A stretch of 64,000 nucleotides of DNA from Nematostella vectensis (taxonomy: Eukaryota; Cnidaria; Anthozoa; Actiniaria; Edwardsiidae), in NCBI RefSeq assembly GCF_932526225.1, contig NC_064045.1, positions 3,263,998 through 3,327,997 of the forward strand, in the 5' to 3' direction. The stretch's first letter is position 1, and each line of letters begins with the position of its first letter. Shown one piece after another: positions 44,701-56,615 of this stretch. Position numbers and translations under genes: made by a program. A model generated the notes under the pieces. It was given only the letters and a program-made list of their open reading frames with translations. It had not been told where the DNA came from and made no database searches.

Positions 44701-47700
44701 ATAACTCTGCTTCTAAGCTTATGCAAAATTTTTGCTTCTATCTTAAGGTTGTAATTTTATCTTGAGATGAACAATGTAATGCCAAAAGAACAAGGTGGTT
44801 TTCGCAAAAAGAATGGTACCACCGACAATATTTTTGTCCTGAAAACACTGATAGATAAATATGTAAAAAGCAAGCCTAAAAAAAGGAAAAATCTCTTATT
44901 CAGCTGTTTTATAGACTTCTCGAAAGCCTTTGATACAATCCCTCGTGAGAGATTGTTTAAAAAGGTGCAAAAATCAGGAGTTACCGGAAAGTTTTTATCA
45001 CTTTTAAAAACTGTGCACGATAGCGATAATGCAGCGGTCAAGGTAAATGGTCAAGTTTCGGAGGCGTTTCCTTGCTGCATAGGGGTAAAACAGGGATGTG
45101 TTCTGTCAACCACACTCTTTAATTTGTATCTTCACGACCTATCGGACAGTTTAAGAGAACTACAGCCGCAGCGCGCGAATGTTTAGTTATCAACAGTATT
45201 CCGGTTAACCACCTTCTATATGCAGATGACCTTGTTCTTTTAGCGAAAGACGAAAGCCTCTTACAGACCAACCTGAATTGTATGAAGGATTTTGTTCAAG
45301 CCAACGGTATGAAACTCAATTTAGACAAAACAAAGGTAGAAATATTCAATAATAGTGGGAGGTCCTTGAATAAGTTTGCATTAAATACCTAGGCCAGAAT
45401 TTAGAAAACGTAACCACATACAAATACTTAGGCCTGACATTCAGTTCCATCGGAAACTTTAATGCCGCCAAAAGCGATTAAAAAAAAAGTAGCTCCTAAA
45501 GCACTTTTTAAACTCAAAAGAGAAATGGGCAACAATTTCAGAACAAATGTCCTGCTGACTAACCGCCTTTTTGACTGCCTCATTAAGCCAATCCTTCTAT
45601 ATGGCAGCGAAATCTGGGGCGTCGATGAAATAAAAAACGAACATGACCCAATAGAGCTGGTGCACGCCAAATTTTGTAAGTTTATCCTCGGTGTCGGCAA
45701 GTATGCCCCAAATATAGGCTGTCGGGCAGAACTAGGAAGATATCCTCTGTCCATAGACGCGAAATTAAGGGTATTGAGTTTTCATAACAAACGATCCGAA
45801 GCCCACAGGAATTTCTTATCACATGATGCATATTTGGACTGCACCCCCGGAACCTACACTTACAACTGGTATGTTAAAGGCAAAGCCATGGTGTCTTCGG
45901 TGGGACTGGGTTTTCTCTGGGGAAACTTTCAAGTAATTGAGAAAAAAGCGCAGCAATATTTGTTTAAGCAAAGGCTTCAAGACATTGAATTCCAAAATTT
46001 TGAAGCTGGGATTTTTAATGATTCAAAAAAGCCCGGACAAAAGAACAAACTTAGAACTTACTGTAAGTTTAAGACAAAATATGACAAGGAAATGTACCTA
46101 GTTAATGTTCAAAACATCAAGCATAGAGAAGAGTTGACACGCCTAAGAATAATAAGTTGTCTTAAGTTAGAAATAGAGGCTGGACGGTACTCCAGACCGT
46201 ACCGCAGCCCGGAGGAAAGACTCTGCCGGCAATGCGACCTCAACGAAACAGACGATGAGTGGCACTTCCTACTGAGGTGTCCCATCTATGATAACCTTAG
46301 AAAAGAAATGCTTGATGTTCTGGAAAAAGACAAAATTAGATTCCACAACAAGGAACAGCTTTTTCATCTACTCTTAAACCCGCCAAAAAGGTACAAAAGG
46401 CTGTTGCAAAGCACATTTTTCTGTGAATGTGTATAAGGAAAGGAAAAAAGGAAATATAATAAGGAAAGGAAGTATAGAAATTTATTGGTTGAAACAACCT
46501 ATGTAACGTTATGTAAAGTTATATGGTACCAATAAACATCATCATCATCATCATCAACATCATCATCATCATCATCATCATGGTCCGAAAGTCACGAGGA
46601 AGCTTTAGCAAACACAAAAATCTCTGCTTTGTCATATGCCACACAATTTACATAGAGTAAAGTTAAACCAACAGTAACATGAAACTCGTGTCCTGATTCT
46701 TAAAGGGCAAGAATATCAACATTTAGAATTAATGTTATAAGCAATTTCAGCACTGCAAACAATAGAAAATTAAAGAGCACTAGTCAAATTGATCTTTTGT
46801 TAATTTTATATCTTTAATACCCTCTTTTTTATAAGAACCTTTTTTATAAGAACGTCCAGGCTGAGATTTCACAAAATTTTAAGAACATGCTAAAACATGC
46901 CGAGGCTCAGATAGCAGAGAAATGTTTCTTTTCTTGTCCTGATGTGTTCTAAAATGTAGAATCAAATTGTGCTCATAGTAACAAACTTAATATTGCTATT
47001 TATCATCATTTGTTTAATTCTCTTCCTAATCATTCGTTTAGTATTATATTCTTACTACACTAAATTTTAAGAACATCGTTAAGAACACATTCAGCCTTAA
47101 AATGTCACAAAAATAAGTCTCAACTGAAATCAACTGAAAATAAGCCGTTCTTATAAAAAACAGTGTATCTCAATGTCTTTTACCATTTTTACGCTTGGTA
47201 TTTTTCTAGGCTGACAAAATAGCAGCGATATATCTAGGTACACAGGTGGGGGGGGTGGGGGTGTTTGCCTCTTTTGTGTGTGTGCACCTCTTCATACGCC
47301 GTTTTCGTTACAGATCAACCATCATTCGACCACAAGACAATAGAGATTGCCGTCTATGATCTCCAGATAGTCCAGCTGCCATGCGAGGTCGATAGCTTTC
47401 CTCATGCAAATTTTACATGGCGCAAAAACGGCTACCTGCTGTCGGTTAGCAAGCGACTGGTGGTCTTACCTGCATCAAGCTGCAACCGAAACACAAGCAC
47501 GTTGATGGTGGCAATGACAGGAGACGAGGAAAACTCTGTGTATTCCTGCGTAGCACAAAATCCACACGGAATGGACACAAAGACTTTTCGGATCGCTACG
47601 AACTACAAAGGTACGGTCGAACTGTGAATTTTTTCTAATCATTTTGCGCACAGCTGCCATGTGTAAGTTTCTCCACCATTTTGTGCGCAGCGGGCGATTC

Positions 47701-48485
47701 TTTCACGAGGTAGGGAACTTTTGGGAGCGCCTACAGGTTTTCTCTCCAAGCATGCATTCTAAGACGCATAGCAAATTTGCGTTCTGCAACTAGTGGATCA
47801 TGGTGGATAGTCGATTCAACCATGATGCCACATCCATGGCAATCAAGGAGGAGACGGTGCAATGGAGGGGCAAGAGAAACGGAAGAGTAGGAGAAACTGG
47901 GGGGGGACTCACTCTATTAGATTGAAAGGCTCAGAACACTCTCAGGAGAAAAAGGGGTTGGTGGTGTTCTATTGTCAACAACTGTATTGCGGTGGTTTGT
48001 TATCTTTGTTATATATTAAATATATAATTTATATATAAATTTGTTATCTAATAGCTAACCAAGCGCTTTCTATTTCAGCTAAAAGTGGCGGGTGGGGCAG
48101 CCCTGATGTCGCTGGACTCATCGTTGGTCTAATGCTATCGGTTCTCCTCATATTTTTCGTCACATTCTTCATCGTACGAGGTCATAGAAGACTTGAGGAT
48201 TCCAAGGCTACTAAAAACCCACACACTCGTCTGGACGAGAATGGTCTCACCGCAGATGGGGCCCAAACTGACAGCCCCGCCCACTTTCAAACTACAGGGT
48301 TCCGTACACTTCCTGGTCAGAGCCACAAAGTAAGGTCACCTGAGAGAAAAGTTCTGGTAATGGGCGATGACGTAGGAGCTGTTTACCCTATCAAGGCTTC
48401 TGGTGAGATTGAAGATAGCGACTGTGCTGAAAGGATCCTGAATCTGTCACAATTACCCGAGTACAGGCACACTAGCTTGGTTTAG
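41713..48485 (+). CDS. Immunoglobulin-superfamily transmembrane receptor, two Ig domains
   Basis: Four exons join in phase: 41713-41770, 42452-42676, 47314-47610, 48079-48485, giving 328 aa. Exon 1 encodes a signal peptide (MGSNGLIILSMLLQTSVLI). Exon 2 is one Ig domain (VTIKC ... YTWTKDG ... DAGVYKC) at about residues 20-94. Exon 3 is a second (VQLPC ... FTWRKNG ... NSVYSC) at about 95-193. Exon 4 has a membrane helix at about 204-226 and a cytoplasmic tail near 100 aa ending HTSLV, a class I PDZ-ligand pattern, with Tyr in AVYPI and PEYRH. One-domain-per-exon with phase 1 borders is typical of the superfamily. It is likely a cell-surface adhesion or recognition protein. Exon 2's acceptor may be at 42449 instead, adding one residue. 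Intron 2 holds a LINE. I cannot assign an orthologue. Confidence 0.82.
42974..46585 (+). mobile_element. LINE (non-LTR retrotransposon) in Ig gene intron 2
   Basis: A near full-length but broken copy. From 42974 come VWNLHGVKSKELVNKLE, then in shifted frames the endonuclease marks ETHAGADSRD, ILQGDLNARTGG and VDYVISDESL with SDHCSISY. RT follows with KLKNGKAPG, NNYRGITLL, QGGFRKKNGTTDN, FIDFSKAFDTI, GVKQGCVLS and the catalytic box LLYADDLVLLAKD. Frame 45462-46436 gives the RT thumb and a C-terminal CCHC zinc motif (CRQCDLNETDDEWHFLLRC). The 3' end is a CAT-repeat tail at 46536-46581. At least five stops or frameshifts inactivate it. The clade is not certain (RTE/jockey-like). Confidence 0.9.
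46841..47160. mobile_element. 320-bp element with perfect 15-bp terminal inverted repeats
   Basis: TTTTTTATAAGAACG at 46841-46855 and its exact reverse complement at 47146-47160. A near copy of the left repeat (CTTTTTTATAAGAACC) sits just outside at 46825-46840. No coding capacity. A diverged relative is at 23139-23400. Confidence 0.8.
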
Positions 48486-49385
48486 AAGACTTGCTCGTGA
48501 TATTATTACCCGAATTGTTGTGAAAGAGTGGATGGAAAATCGAAGGGATAACTCGTGTAGTGAGAGTGGAAATTTAGTTTGTTGCAGCGGTGTATATTGT
48601 TTGGAGGAAGCGGTGTATATTGTTCGGAGGAGCGGAGGAAAAAACTAACGGGAAAGTCGTTTAGTGGCAGTAGGTATCTCAGTGTATTGCAGCAGTGTAC
48701 ATTATCTGAATTTCCATAAAAAAGTGGAGGAAAAAATAAACGGGAGTGTTATACAGTGAGACTAGAAACTTCAGTTGGCAGCATGTAAAATTGGTCACTG
48801 AATAAGATTTAAAAATGATTGATTAATTAAAAATGTTTGAAAAGTGGAGGAAAAAATAAAAGGGAATGTTATACAGTGAGAGTAGAAACTTTAGTTGGCA
48901 GCATGTAAAATTGGTCACTAAATAAGAATATAAATTTATTAATGGGAAATGTTTGATTTATTAAAATGCTAGATTAATTTCTCAGCGAAAGCAAGAATCC
49001 GAAAAATTTATCACCCACCATATCCTCTTCAATAGGTGCCTCTAAACTTTAGAAAACCGGGATGAAATGGAAAAGCAACTACCTTGCTTCTTTTCTGGTA
49101 TTTGTGGACAAAAGTGATACCTGAAGAATAGGCAACCCTCAACATAGGTTGCGATATAGGTACCCCTTTAAGGATGCCCACCACCACACACACACATTTT
49201 GAGTAATCCTGTATTCACCCCTGACACTGCCCTGCTAAATAATGTACATTTTATTTTTTGCATGGTTATAATTATGTTTTCCAGGCAAACAAACACAGAC
49301 ACGCTTCATGGCACTCCTAATCTTGTTTAAATATCTCACATGTTTGAGTAAAGGGCACACTCGCTTGAGTTTGTTAACAGTTTCT
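48486..49385. other. Intergenic between convergent genes
   Basis: It has the 3' ends of the Ig gene and the F-box gene. An imperfect duplication of about 115 bp (AAAGTGGAGGAAAAAATAAA, then GTTATACAGTGAGA, TAGTTGGCAGCATGTAAAATTG) lies at about 48720-48815 and 48838-48935. Short relatives with GTGTATATTGT are upstream at 48590-48630. Confidence 0.6.
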
Positions 49386-51074
49386 TCAATCTCTTTTTGA
49401 CTGGGAAGTAAAGTCATGCCATTGGCTGTCAGCTCTTTCAGGCTTAGGCATTTTATGCAATGTTTCCATAATTGTATGGGATGAGGAAAGATTTAGGCTT
49501 TTGAGAGAATCATTAGCTAAGGATAATCTACAAGGTCCATAGCAGTTATAAAGTGAAAGACTTTCCAAACCAGAGCAAGAACCCAGAAATTGGCTCATCG
49601 ATATACCAAGGTTGCAGTTCTTAAGGAAAACTTGCTTCACTTTGCAGTCTTTTAGGTTGACTGACTCAAGGTTGCATCTTTTGACGCAAAGCCTGTGGAT
49701 GGTCAAGTTTCTGTTAAAAATTTGGGTATAACATTTTGGTTTCATTTGATCAATCCTCCTTGCAAAATCAATCTCAAAGTACTTCACACTGTTGACATTC
49801 AGAATGACATTCCTTAAAGCCACTACCTCCTGCAAAACAAACTTTTCAAGAAAACCTGTAGTCAGTGTGATTGACTTTGCCTGTGAAGTTCTTCTTATGG
49901 ACTTGAGAGTGAAAGACGAAAGTTTTGGACAAGATACATCCATGGTCAGTAAACCTTCCCCATTATCAAGCAAAGTTAGGCACTCTACAGATGGACATGA
50001 AAATTGATCAAGTCGAAAGCTAGGAGTCTTTGGTTGGATATCTAGTATTTTGATATCCGGGTTTTGGGTCAGCAAACAGAGAATCTTGTTGAATGGAAAA
50101 GCTGGACAGTCTAGAATCCTCAATTTACGTAAACAACTTGGGAGAATTCCTTTGAATTTTCTGAGTTCAAAACATCTGGTTATGTCTAAAATTCTCAGGG
50201 AAGGTGAATTGATCTCAATGCTTTGAAAAGATGTTGAAGCATCAATGGTTACTTTGTAAAGCCCTGGTAGATTCAGAGCTAGATGTTTGAAGTCTCCAAC
50301 TTGATAAAGTTTTACTTCTCTCAAGGATGTTGAGCTTAAAGTCAGTAACTGTGTTGAAGGTATACCATAAATCTGATCATTTCCATATGAAAATTCCTCA
50401 AGACATAGAAAGCCACTGACAATTTCATTCAATTCAAAAGGTCCAACTTGTGACCTTTCAACACTCAAGTGTGTGATTCGGACATTATGTGGAGACTGTA
50501 ACAAGTCTTGTAAGAACGTTAATGTTTGATTATCAAACCTTGTATATCTCAAACCTAACTTCTTTAACTCTTTGAAATTATCCACTAAAGTGTCTAGATG
50601 TGTTTTTGTGAAGGTGCCTAGCGCATCCCCTTTGAATTTGCAAGCTTCAAGATTAATACTACTTAAAGTTTTACTGCAAAAACGCAGTTCTTCTATGAGG
50701 TTTCCATTCCATGCCATACCAGTAACTTCAATTTCTTGTAGCGAGTCCAGATTCCTACAATTTCGCAACAGAACATCCATGAAATAATAATTACAATGGT
50801 GCATTTTTAAAACACGGATATGTTTTCCCATCGATCTTAATACGCAATTAAACCTTCTGAGGAAAGCAGAATCTAAGTAACATCTTGTGATATTTCGTAT
50901 TTCGACACGATCCCATAGTTGAGGATCAGGGTTCGTGATAATCAAGTTTCTCCACTTCTTACAAACACAAGCGATGGCAAAGAGGTCCTCATACACAGGG
51001 TGGAAACATTGGAAGATCTTCACCCACAACTCGTCTGGTAGAATTAAAACAAAGCAAGTATTCATGGGATCCAT
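49386..51074 (-). CDS. F-box and leucine-rich-repeat protein
   Basis: A single frame of 562 aa from the ATG at 51074 (a second ATG at 51065 is possible). Residues about 11-54 are an F-box (LPDELWVKIFQCF ... ACVCKKWRNLI ... LW), which binds SKP1 in SCF ubiquitin ligases. The rest is a run of leucine-rich repeats of irregular, F-box-type spacing (LSSINLEACKF, LKKLGLRYTRF, LRILDITRCF, LRKLRILDCPAF, LKSLNLSS), which would recruit a substrate. The frame stays open further upstream to 51098 without an ATG, so an upstream exon is possible but not required. It faces HAUS2 head to head across about 600 bp. The precise FBXL orthologue is not clear. Confidence 0.85.
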   Translation of the reverse strand: MDPMNTCFVLILPDELWVKIFQCFHPVYEDLFAIACVCKKWRNLIITNPDPQLWDRVEIRNITRCYLDSAFLRRFNCVLRSMGKHIRVLKMHHCNYYFMDVLLRNCRNLDSLQEIEVTGMAWNGNLIEELRFCSKTLSSINLEACKFKGDALGTFTKTHLDTLVDNFKELKKLGLRYTRFDNQTLTFLQDLLQSPHNVRITHLSVERSQVGPFELNEIVSGFLCLEEFSYGNDQIYGIPSTQLLTLSSTSLREVKLYQVGDFKHLALNLPGLYKVTIDASTSFQSIEINSPSLRILDITRCFELRKFKGILPSCLRKLRILDCPAFPFNKILCLLTQNPDIKILDIQPKTPSFRLDQFSCPSVECLTLLDNGEGLLTMDVSCPKLSSFTLKSIRRTSQAKSITLTTGFLEKFVLQEVVALRNVILNVNSVKYFEIDFARRIDQMKPKCYTQIFNRNLTIHRLCVKRCNLESVNLKDCKVKQVFLKNCNLGISMSQFLGSCSGLESLSLYNCYGPCRLSLANDSLKSLNLSSSHTIMETLHKMPKPERADSQWHDFTSQSKRD

Positions 51075-51679
51075 GGGGATTCCTCCGTATTTCAGCACAG
51101 CAAATTAATAACAGAATCATCTACATAAGTCAGACATAAGTAATTAACACATCTTCTTACAATACATAGTCTTCTTGAGTGTATTTCCTAGCGCTTTGAA
51201 AACCCGGGTTTGAAAAACATTTGGTGGCCATCTTGAATGTTTGAATTACAAAGTATGGTCAGCGGTATATAATCAAATTTTCTCTTATAGGGGAGGGGTC
51301 ATATTGCTAAATTACTACCAGAAACATTTTTCTTAAACTTTTTCTTATATCAACAATTTTGCAAGAAATAATTGAGAAAAAGTAATGAAATTTTTCTCAT
51401 GAGGTGATAGTTTCGTTAGATGCAAAAGAAATAGCTTTCAAGGAGTATGTATTCTAATTATATTCCAGTCTGTCCACCCTAATGACAAAAAGACTAGTAC
51501 CCAGACCCACTGAATCGTTAACGCGGGAAGACTAAAACTTTGTTTATCGTTCGAAACGAAAGAAAAGCAGATTCAAACCTCGTAATTTTCCCCGCGCTGT
51601 ACCCTTGCAAAAATCCTTAGTTATAGTCTTCGCAAAAAAAAGTTCCTTATTAAGACTACGGCTACCCCATAATCTGAAG
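51075..51679. promoter_or_regulatory. Shared upstream region of F-box/LRR gene and HAUS2
   Basis: The two genes start 605 bp apart in opposite directions. No TATA box fits either start, as is common for housekeeping bidirectional promoters. No frame with a domain lies between. Confidence 0.45.
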
Positions 51680-54600
51680 ATGCTTCGTAACTCTACGCTT
51701 GATAGTCTAAATACGAGCGCGACAGTTAATCCTTGGTCGCCATCCTCGACGTTTGTCAACTTGGGGTCTCTTCACAGATTTCTTTCACTAGCTGAACAAA
51801 CCGGTCATTTTACTAAGGTATGTTTGTTGAACGCTATTTTATTTATTGTTTTATAATTCCAGGGGAACATAAACGTTGGATAGTAAAGTCTATTCCATTG
51901 CAATACATGAAAGTCAGTCCGCAAGTTGTAAAAAAGTAAACCTTATTCAAGCTTTAGTTTCGGCCCCTGAAGTAGGACTTAGCTAAGTGGTCGCTTAATA
52001 AAAGTTGACCGTTAATCATAAAATACATTTGACCTTTCACAAAAAGTAACAAACATGAATCAATTCTTTTGTGTGCTTTTTTCTTGAGTCAAACAATCTA
52101 AAAGATTCTTATCATAATTAATTAGAAAATAAGGCTAAATGAAGCTACAAACCGGCTAAACTTTTCTGAGTCAACACTCAATAGAGTGACAAGCTGACAA
52201 AGTAAAGCATCAGTATCTACAAGCTCCAATGGAAGGGAGGGGGATTTCATTTTAGCTCTGAGCTTAATCAGTAAACTGAAAAAAGTGCCCCCACCGCTAA
52301 GGACGAATTGCAGTCACATGCCACTAACAAACTGTGAAACTGTACAACCACTGTACATAATATTTAAAACAACAAGCCATCTAAATTAGCCTAAATTGTC
52401 TTTTAAAGCTTTACCAGTGCACTCCAGCAAGTAAAAACAGTAAGCATCAGTATACAAAGAAAAATAAATATTATCCATTTAATGCCAGACGATCGAGTGA
52501 AAGGTTCTCATTTAGGGGTAGGGGTTTGAAAAGATTAATGTATAAACTGCCCAAATAAGGTTCAAAACATGTTGTTAATAATATATGTAAGTAACCATTG
52601 AATAAAGGAAGGCAGATCAACAGTGCTTTATAGAGGTTTTCCTTTTTTTTTTCTAGGATTTAGACTCTCATGATGAAGTAGTGAAGCTTGCTCAAGAGAA
52701 ATCTCGTTCTATCATCATGATTCAGATTTTGAAGGAAATCACAAGACTTGGCCAGTCACTAGATAAGGTACGTATTTATGTGTTTAGGGGAGATACATAG
52801 ATACATAGCTTAAAGACAGTATACTGTAGGAGTAAAACACTTACTGTGTAACTTACTGACAGTATAGGGGTAGATCATGCTTATAGCTTATAGACAGTAT
52901 AGCGGTAGATCATGCTTATAGCTTATAGACAGTATAGGGAGAGATCATGCTTAAAGCTTATAGACAGTATAGGGAGAGATCATACTTATAGCTTATAGAC
53001 AGTATAGGGGTAGATCATGCTTATAGCTTATAGACAGTATAGGGAGAGATCATGCTTATAGCTTATAGATTTCCCCTATACTGTCTAAAAGCTAAAAGTA
53101 TGATCTCTCCCTATATGTCTATAAGATATATGGAAGATCTCCCCCTTTACTGTCTATAAGCTATAAGCATGATCTCTCCATATACTGTATATAAGCTATA
53201 AGCATGATCTCTCCCTATACTGTCTATAAGCTATAAGCATGATCTCCCCTATACTGTCTAAAAGCTAGAAGTATGATCTCTCCCTATACTGTCTATAAGA
53301 TATATGGAAGATCTCCCCCAATACTGTCTATAAGCTATAAGCATGATCTCTCCATATACTGTCTATAAGCTATAAGCATGATCTCCCCCTATACTGTCTA
53401 TAAGCTATAAGCATGATCTCCTCTATACTGTCTAAAAGCTAGAAGTATGATCTCTCCCTATACTGTCTATAAGCTATAAGTGTTATCTCCCCTATACTGT
53501 CTGTAAGCTAGAAGTATGATCTCCCCTATACTGTCTAGGATGGCTTAGAGACAGTATAGGGGAGATCACACTTTACCTTACAGACAGTATAGGGGGAGAT
53601 CATGCTTATACTGTAGCTTATAGACAGTATAGGGGGAAATCATGCTTATAGCTTACTGACAGTATAGGGGAGATCATGCTTATAGCTTATAGACAGTATA
53701 GGGGAGATCATGCTTATAGCTTATAGACAGTATAGTGGGAGATCATGCTTATAGCTTATAGACAGTATAGGGGGTGATCATGCTAATAGCTTATAGACAG
53801 TATAAGGGGAGTTCATGCTTATAGCTTACAGACAGTATAGGGAGAGATCATGCTTATAGCTTATAGACAGTATAGGGGGAGATCATACTTATAGCTTATA
53901 AACAGTATAGGGGGAGATCATGCTAGTAGCTTATAGGCAGTATATATATTGTCTATATATACTGTCTATAAGCTTAGAGATCATGCTTATAGCTTATAGA
54001 CAGTATAGGGAGAGATCATGCTAATAGCTTATAGACAGTAAGGGCGAGATCATGCTTATAGCTTATACACAGTATAACCAGGGGAGTTCATGCTTATAGG
54101 TTACAGACAGTATAGGGGGAGATCATGCTTATAGCTCATAGACAGTATAGGAGATCATGCTTATAGCTTATAGACAGTATATGGAGAGATCATGCTTATA
54201 GCTTATAGACAGTATATGGAGAGATCATGCTTATAGCTTATAGACAGTATAGGTGGAGATCATACTTCTAGCTTTTAGACAGTATAGGGAAGATCATGCT
54301 TATAGCTTATATACAGTATAAGGGGAGATCATGCTTATATCTTATAGACAGTATAGGGGTAGTTCATGCTTCTAGCTTATAGACAGTATAAAGGGAGTTC
54401 ATGCTTATAGCTTATAGACAGTATAGTGATAGATCAATGAATGATCAATGAATGAATGATTTAAACTTCAGTCACAACCACAGATAACAGCTGTAAAGTG
54501 TAAGCAGACTCTTCTGAATTGAAACCCAAGCTGTAAAAACTTCAGAAATAGAAATAGTTAGCAATAAAACGTTTCCTAAGTATATCCTAGTATTTGTGTA

Positions 54601-56615
54601 TGATGAAACTAAAAAAGTGTTGATGACTTTCAAATATAAGTCGAATTTAAGAAATCATTTATGATTAACCATTTCTTTAAAATTTTAAATTTAAAATCTT
54701 AAACATTTCTTTAGCTGACAGTATAGGGGTAGATCATGCTTTTAGGGTATAGATAGTATAGGGTTAGGTCATGTTTATAAACAATACAGTATTTTAAAGT
54801 AAGTTTAATTTTGATTTTTCAGATTAATCTGGAAATCCAGAGACATGTGCGTGACCTAGAGACCATTGACATCACAGATGTTGACAAAATAGGTGACTAT
54901 TTTAATTAATATGTATTTTACTATGTGTTTAACTACGATTTCGATATAGAGAGCCAAATATTCTGAAAAAAGTTTCTTTTAATTTTATTATGTTACAGAA
55001 AAATATACCATTATTATGTTTTATCGTGGAGAGTCAGAAATGTGATTTTATCTTTTTGCATACTTACAGCAAGTTTCTCCTGTTAATGCATGCTGAATTC
55101 TATCCCAGGGAAGAGGACTTTTCAAATGCAGCAAGTCTCTACCCACCTCTCAGCTATCAGCACCCATAAGGATGATCTAATTACCAGACTACAGGAGCCG
55201 TTTGTTGGCAATTACCTGGTCATTGATGCTGCATATCACAAGTATGTGAAATATAATGATATACTAAAAGAAGATTATATACTATTTATGTATTCCTTGG
55301 TGCGCACACATTTTTTTACTGAAGAGCACGCTAACCATCATATTTATACACATGTTATCCTTAAAATTGTTTTAGAAGCTGCCCTAATGAAGGGCTTAAA
55401 GTAAAGTCCAAACGTTTGAATATTTCGACCTTTTTTTCCCCTGTACTTTTATACATATTTACCAGACATTGCATCCAATCAAATTCAGAGACAACGCTGT
55501 TGAAGGTTTTCACGTGCCGTCCACTATAATGATACTGGGCTTACCGTTAATTCTACATCATTTACACATGTACACTCTACGGCAGGAGCAAAAATTTCAA
55601 ATTGTTAGGTAGTGTCTCTTGATTTGTCTGAAATTGCCCAATTTGGTCGAAATTGCTACTTTTTTCATGATCTATGGCAACTTTGCTCAATCTTATCTCA
55701 AGAACGGATCATATACAAAAAGCTAAAGCTTATTTTGTTCCATATTATGCAAGGGACCTCTAGGCAAAAAATAAAAATAAGTAAGCTTAACACGACCAAA
55801 TTTTAAGTTTGCCATTGCTCCTGTCACACTTCACACTTGTACACTCTGAGAGTCTATTATTCTTAGGGAGGCGTCAATGACATTACCAGAACTGGCATCA
55901 TGCCTGGCAGCTTTCCCCAAACACCTGGAAAACATTGACTGGTCAAACAGCACCAACATCATGGATGGCAGACTGGTAGGTAACCACCAAGAGATGTGTT
56001 ATCTCTTTTACCACCTTTTCGAATGTTATCATGCCTAGTGCAAATAGAGCATCAATCAACCAGCATTGCTAACAAATATAGTATTGCTTGTGAGATATGT
56101 TGTGTTGCAATGTTATGAAAGGTTTCAAACAGCCCGAATTGCTGCAACGGGCCTGGAAATGGGGAGAGGGAAAAGGCACAAAACAGATGCATTAAGACAA
56201 CTAGAGGGGGGGGGGCACAGTCACACCCCTTCTTGTAATTTCCTGATGATTTAAGAAAATGGGGGTAGGGACATATGCATGCTCCAAAAGCAAGAGAAAC
56301 AATCGAGCAAAGGAAATACCCGCTCAAAAAGCTAATGGATCATAAAAGATAAGTCAACACAGCTGTTCAGCGTTATAGAAAATCGTGCAACCAAGATCAC
56401 CCTCTAACTTATCTACTGTAATGTCCATCCCTAACGCACTTTAATTAAACTGAACTGAATTGAACTGTTCATTTGGTTTTTTCGTTTTGTAGGATAATGT
56501 CTTAGCAGCCATAGAGTCCTCATTTGCAGACTTAGAGAGTCATTTTAGAGCGGCCCAGAAAAGTAGAAAAGCCATGAAACAAATGCAGGAGATCTGTGCT
56601 ATCAAGCAACATTAG
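51680..56615 (+). CDS. HAUS2: HAUS augmin-like complex subunit 2
   Basis: Six exons join in phase: 51680-51817, 52657-52767, 54823-54892, 55109-55241, 55867-55975, 56493-56615, for 227 aa; human HAUS2 is 235 aa. Augmin recruits gamma-tubulin to spindle microtubules for branching nucleation in mitosis. The conserved core is in exons 3-5: LGQSLDK|INLEIQRHVRDLE, then ITDVDKIGKRTFQMQQVSTH with LSAISTHKDDLITRLQEP, then GNYLVIDAAYHKEAS. These align with the NLEIE, coiled-coil, KP and EAxYHR regions of HAUS2. The C-terminal half is helical and charged, as expected for a coiled-coil subunit. The ATG at 51680 is the first in a good frame. Intron 2 contains a long minisatellite. The assignment rests on the exon 3-4 pattern and length. 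Confidence 0.8.
52830..54435. repeat. Minisatellite of about 34 bp with inverted central block, in HAUS2 intron 2
   Basis: The unit is GCTTATAGACAGTATAGGGG followed by AGATCATGCTTATA. From 52850 to 53070 and from 53540 to 54430 it runs in one direction; from 53070 to 53535 it runs as its reverse complement. There are roughly 40-45 copies. The opposing blocks can pair over hundreds of bases. A small inner inversion occurs near 53940-53975. Two isolated diverged copies are at 54715-54790. Confidence 0.95.
55575..55830. repeat. Possible inverted-repeat element in HAUS2 intron 4
   Basis: GGCAGGAGCAAAAATTT near 55580 and AAATTTTAAG...TTGCTCCTGTC near 55797-55827 are partly complementary ends about 250 bp apart. 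TACACTCT words flank both sides. Diverged. Confidence 0.4.

Noticed and set aside
51075-51098. 570-aa start of the F-box protein at 51098
   Set aside because: That codon is GTG; the first ATG in frame is at 51074.
55090-55404. Longer HAUS2 exon reading past 55241
   Set aside because: A GTATGT donor at 55242 joins in phase to 55867 and continues the HAUS2 pattern. The read-through peptide does not.
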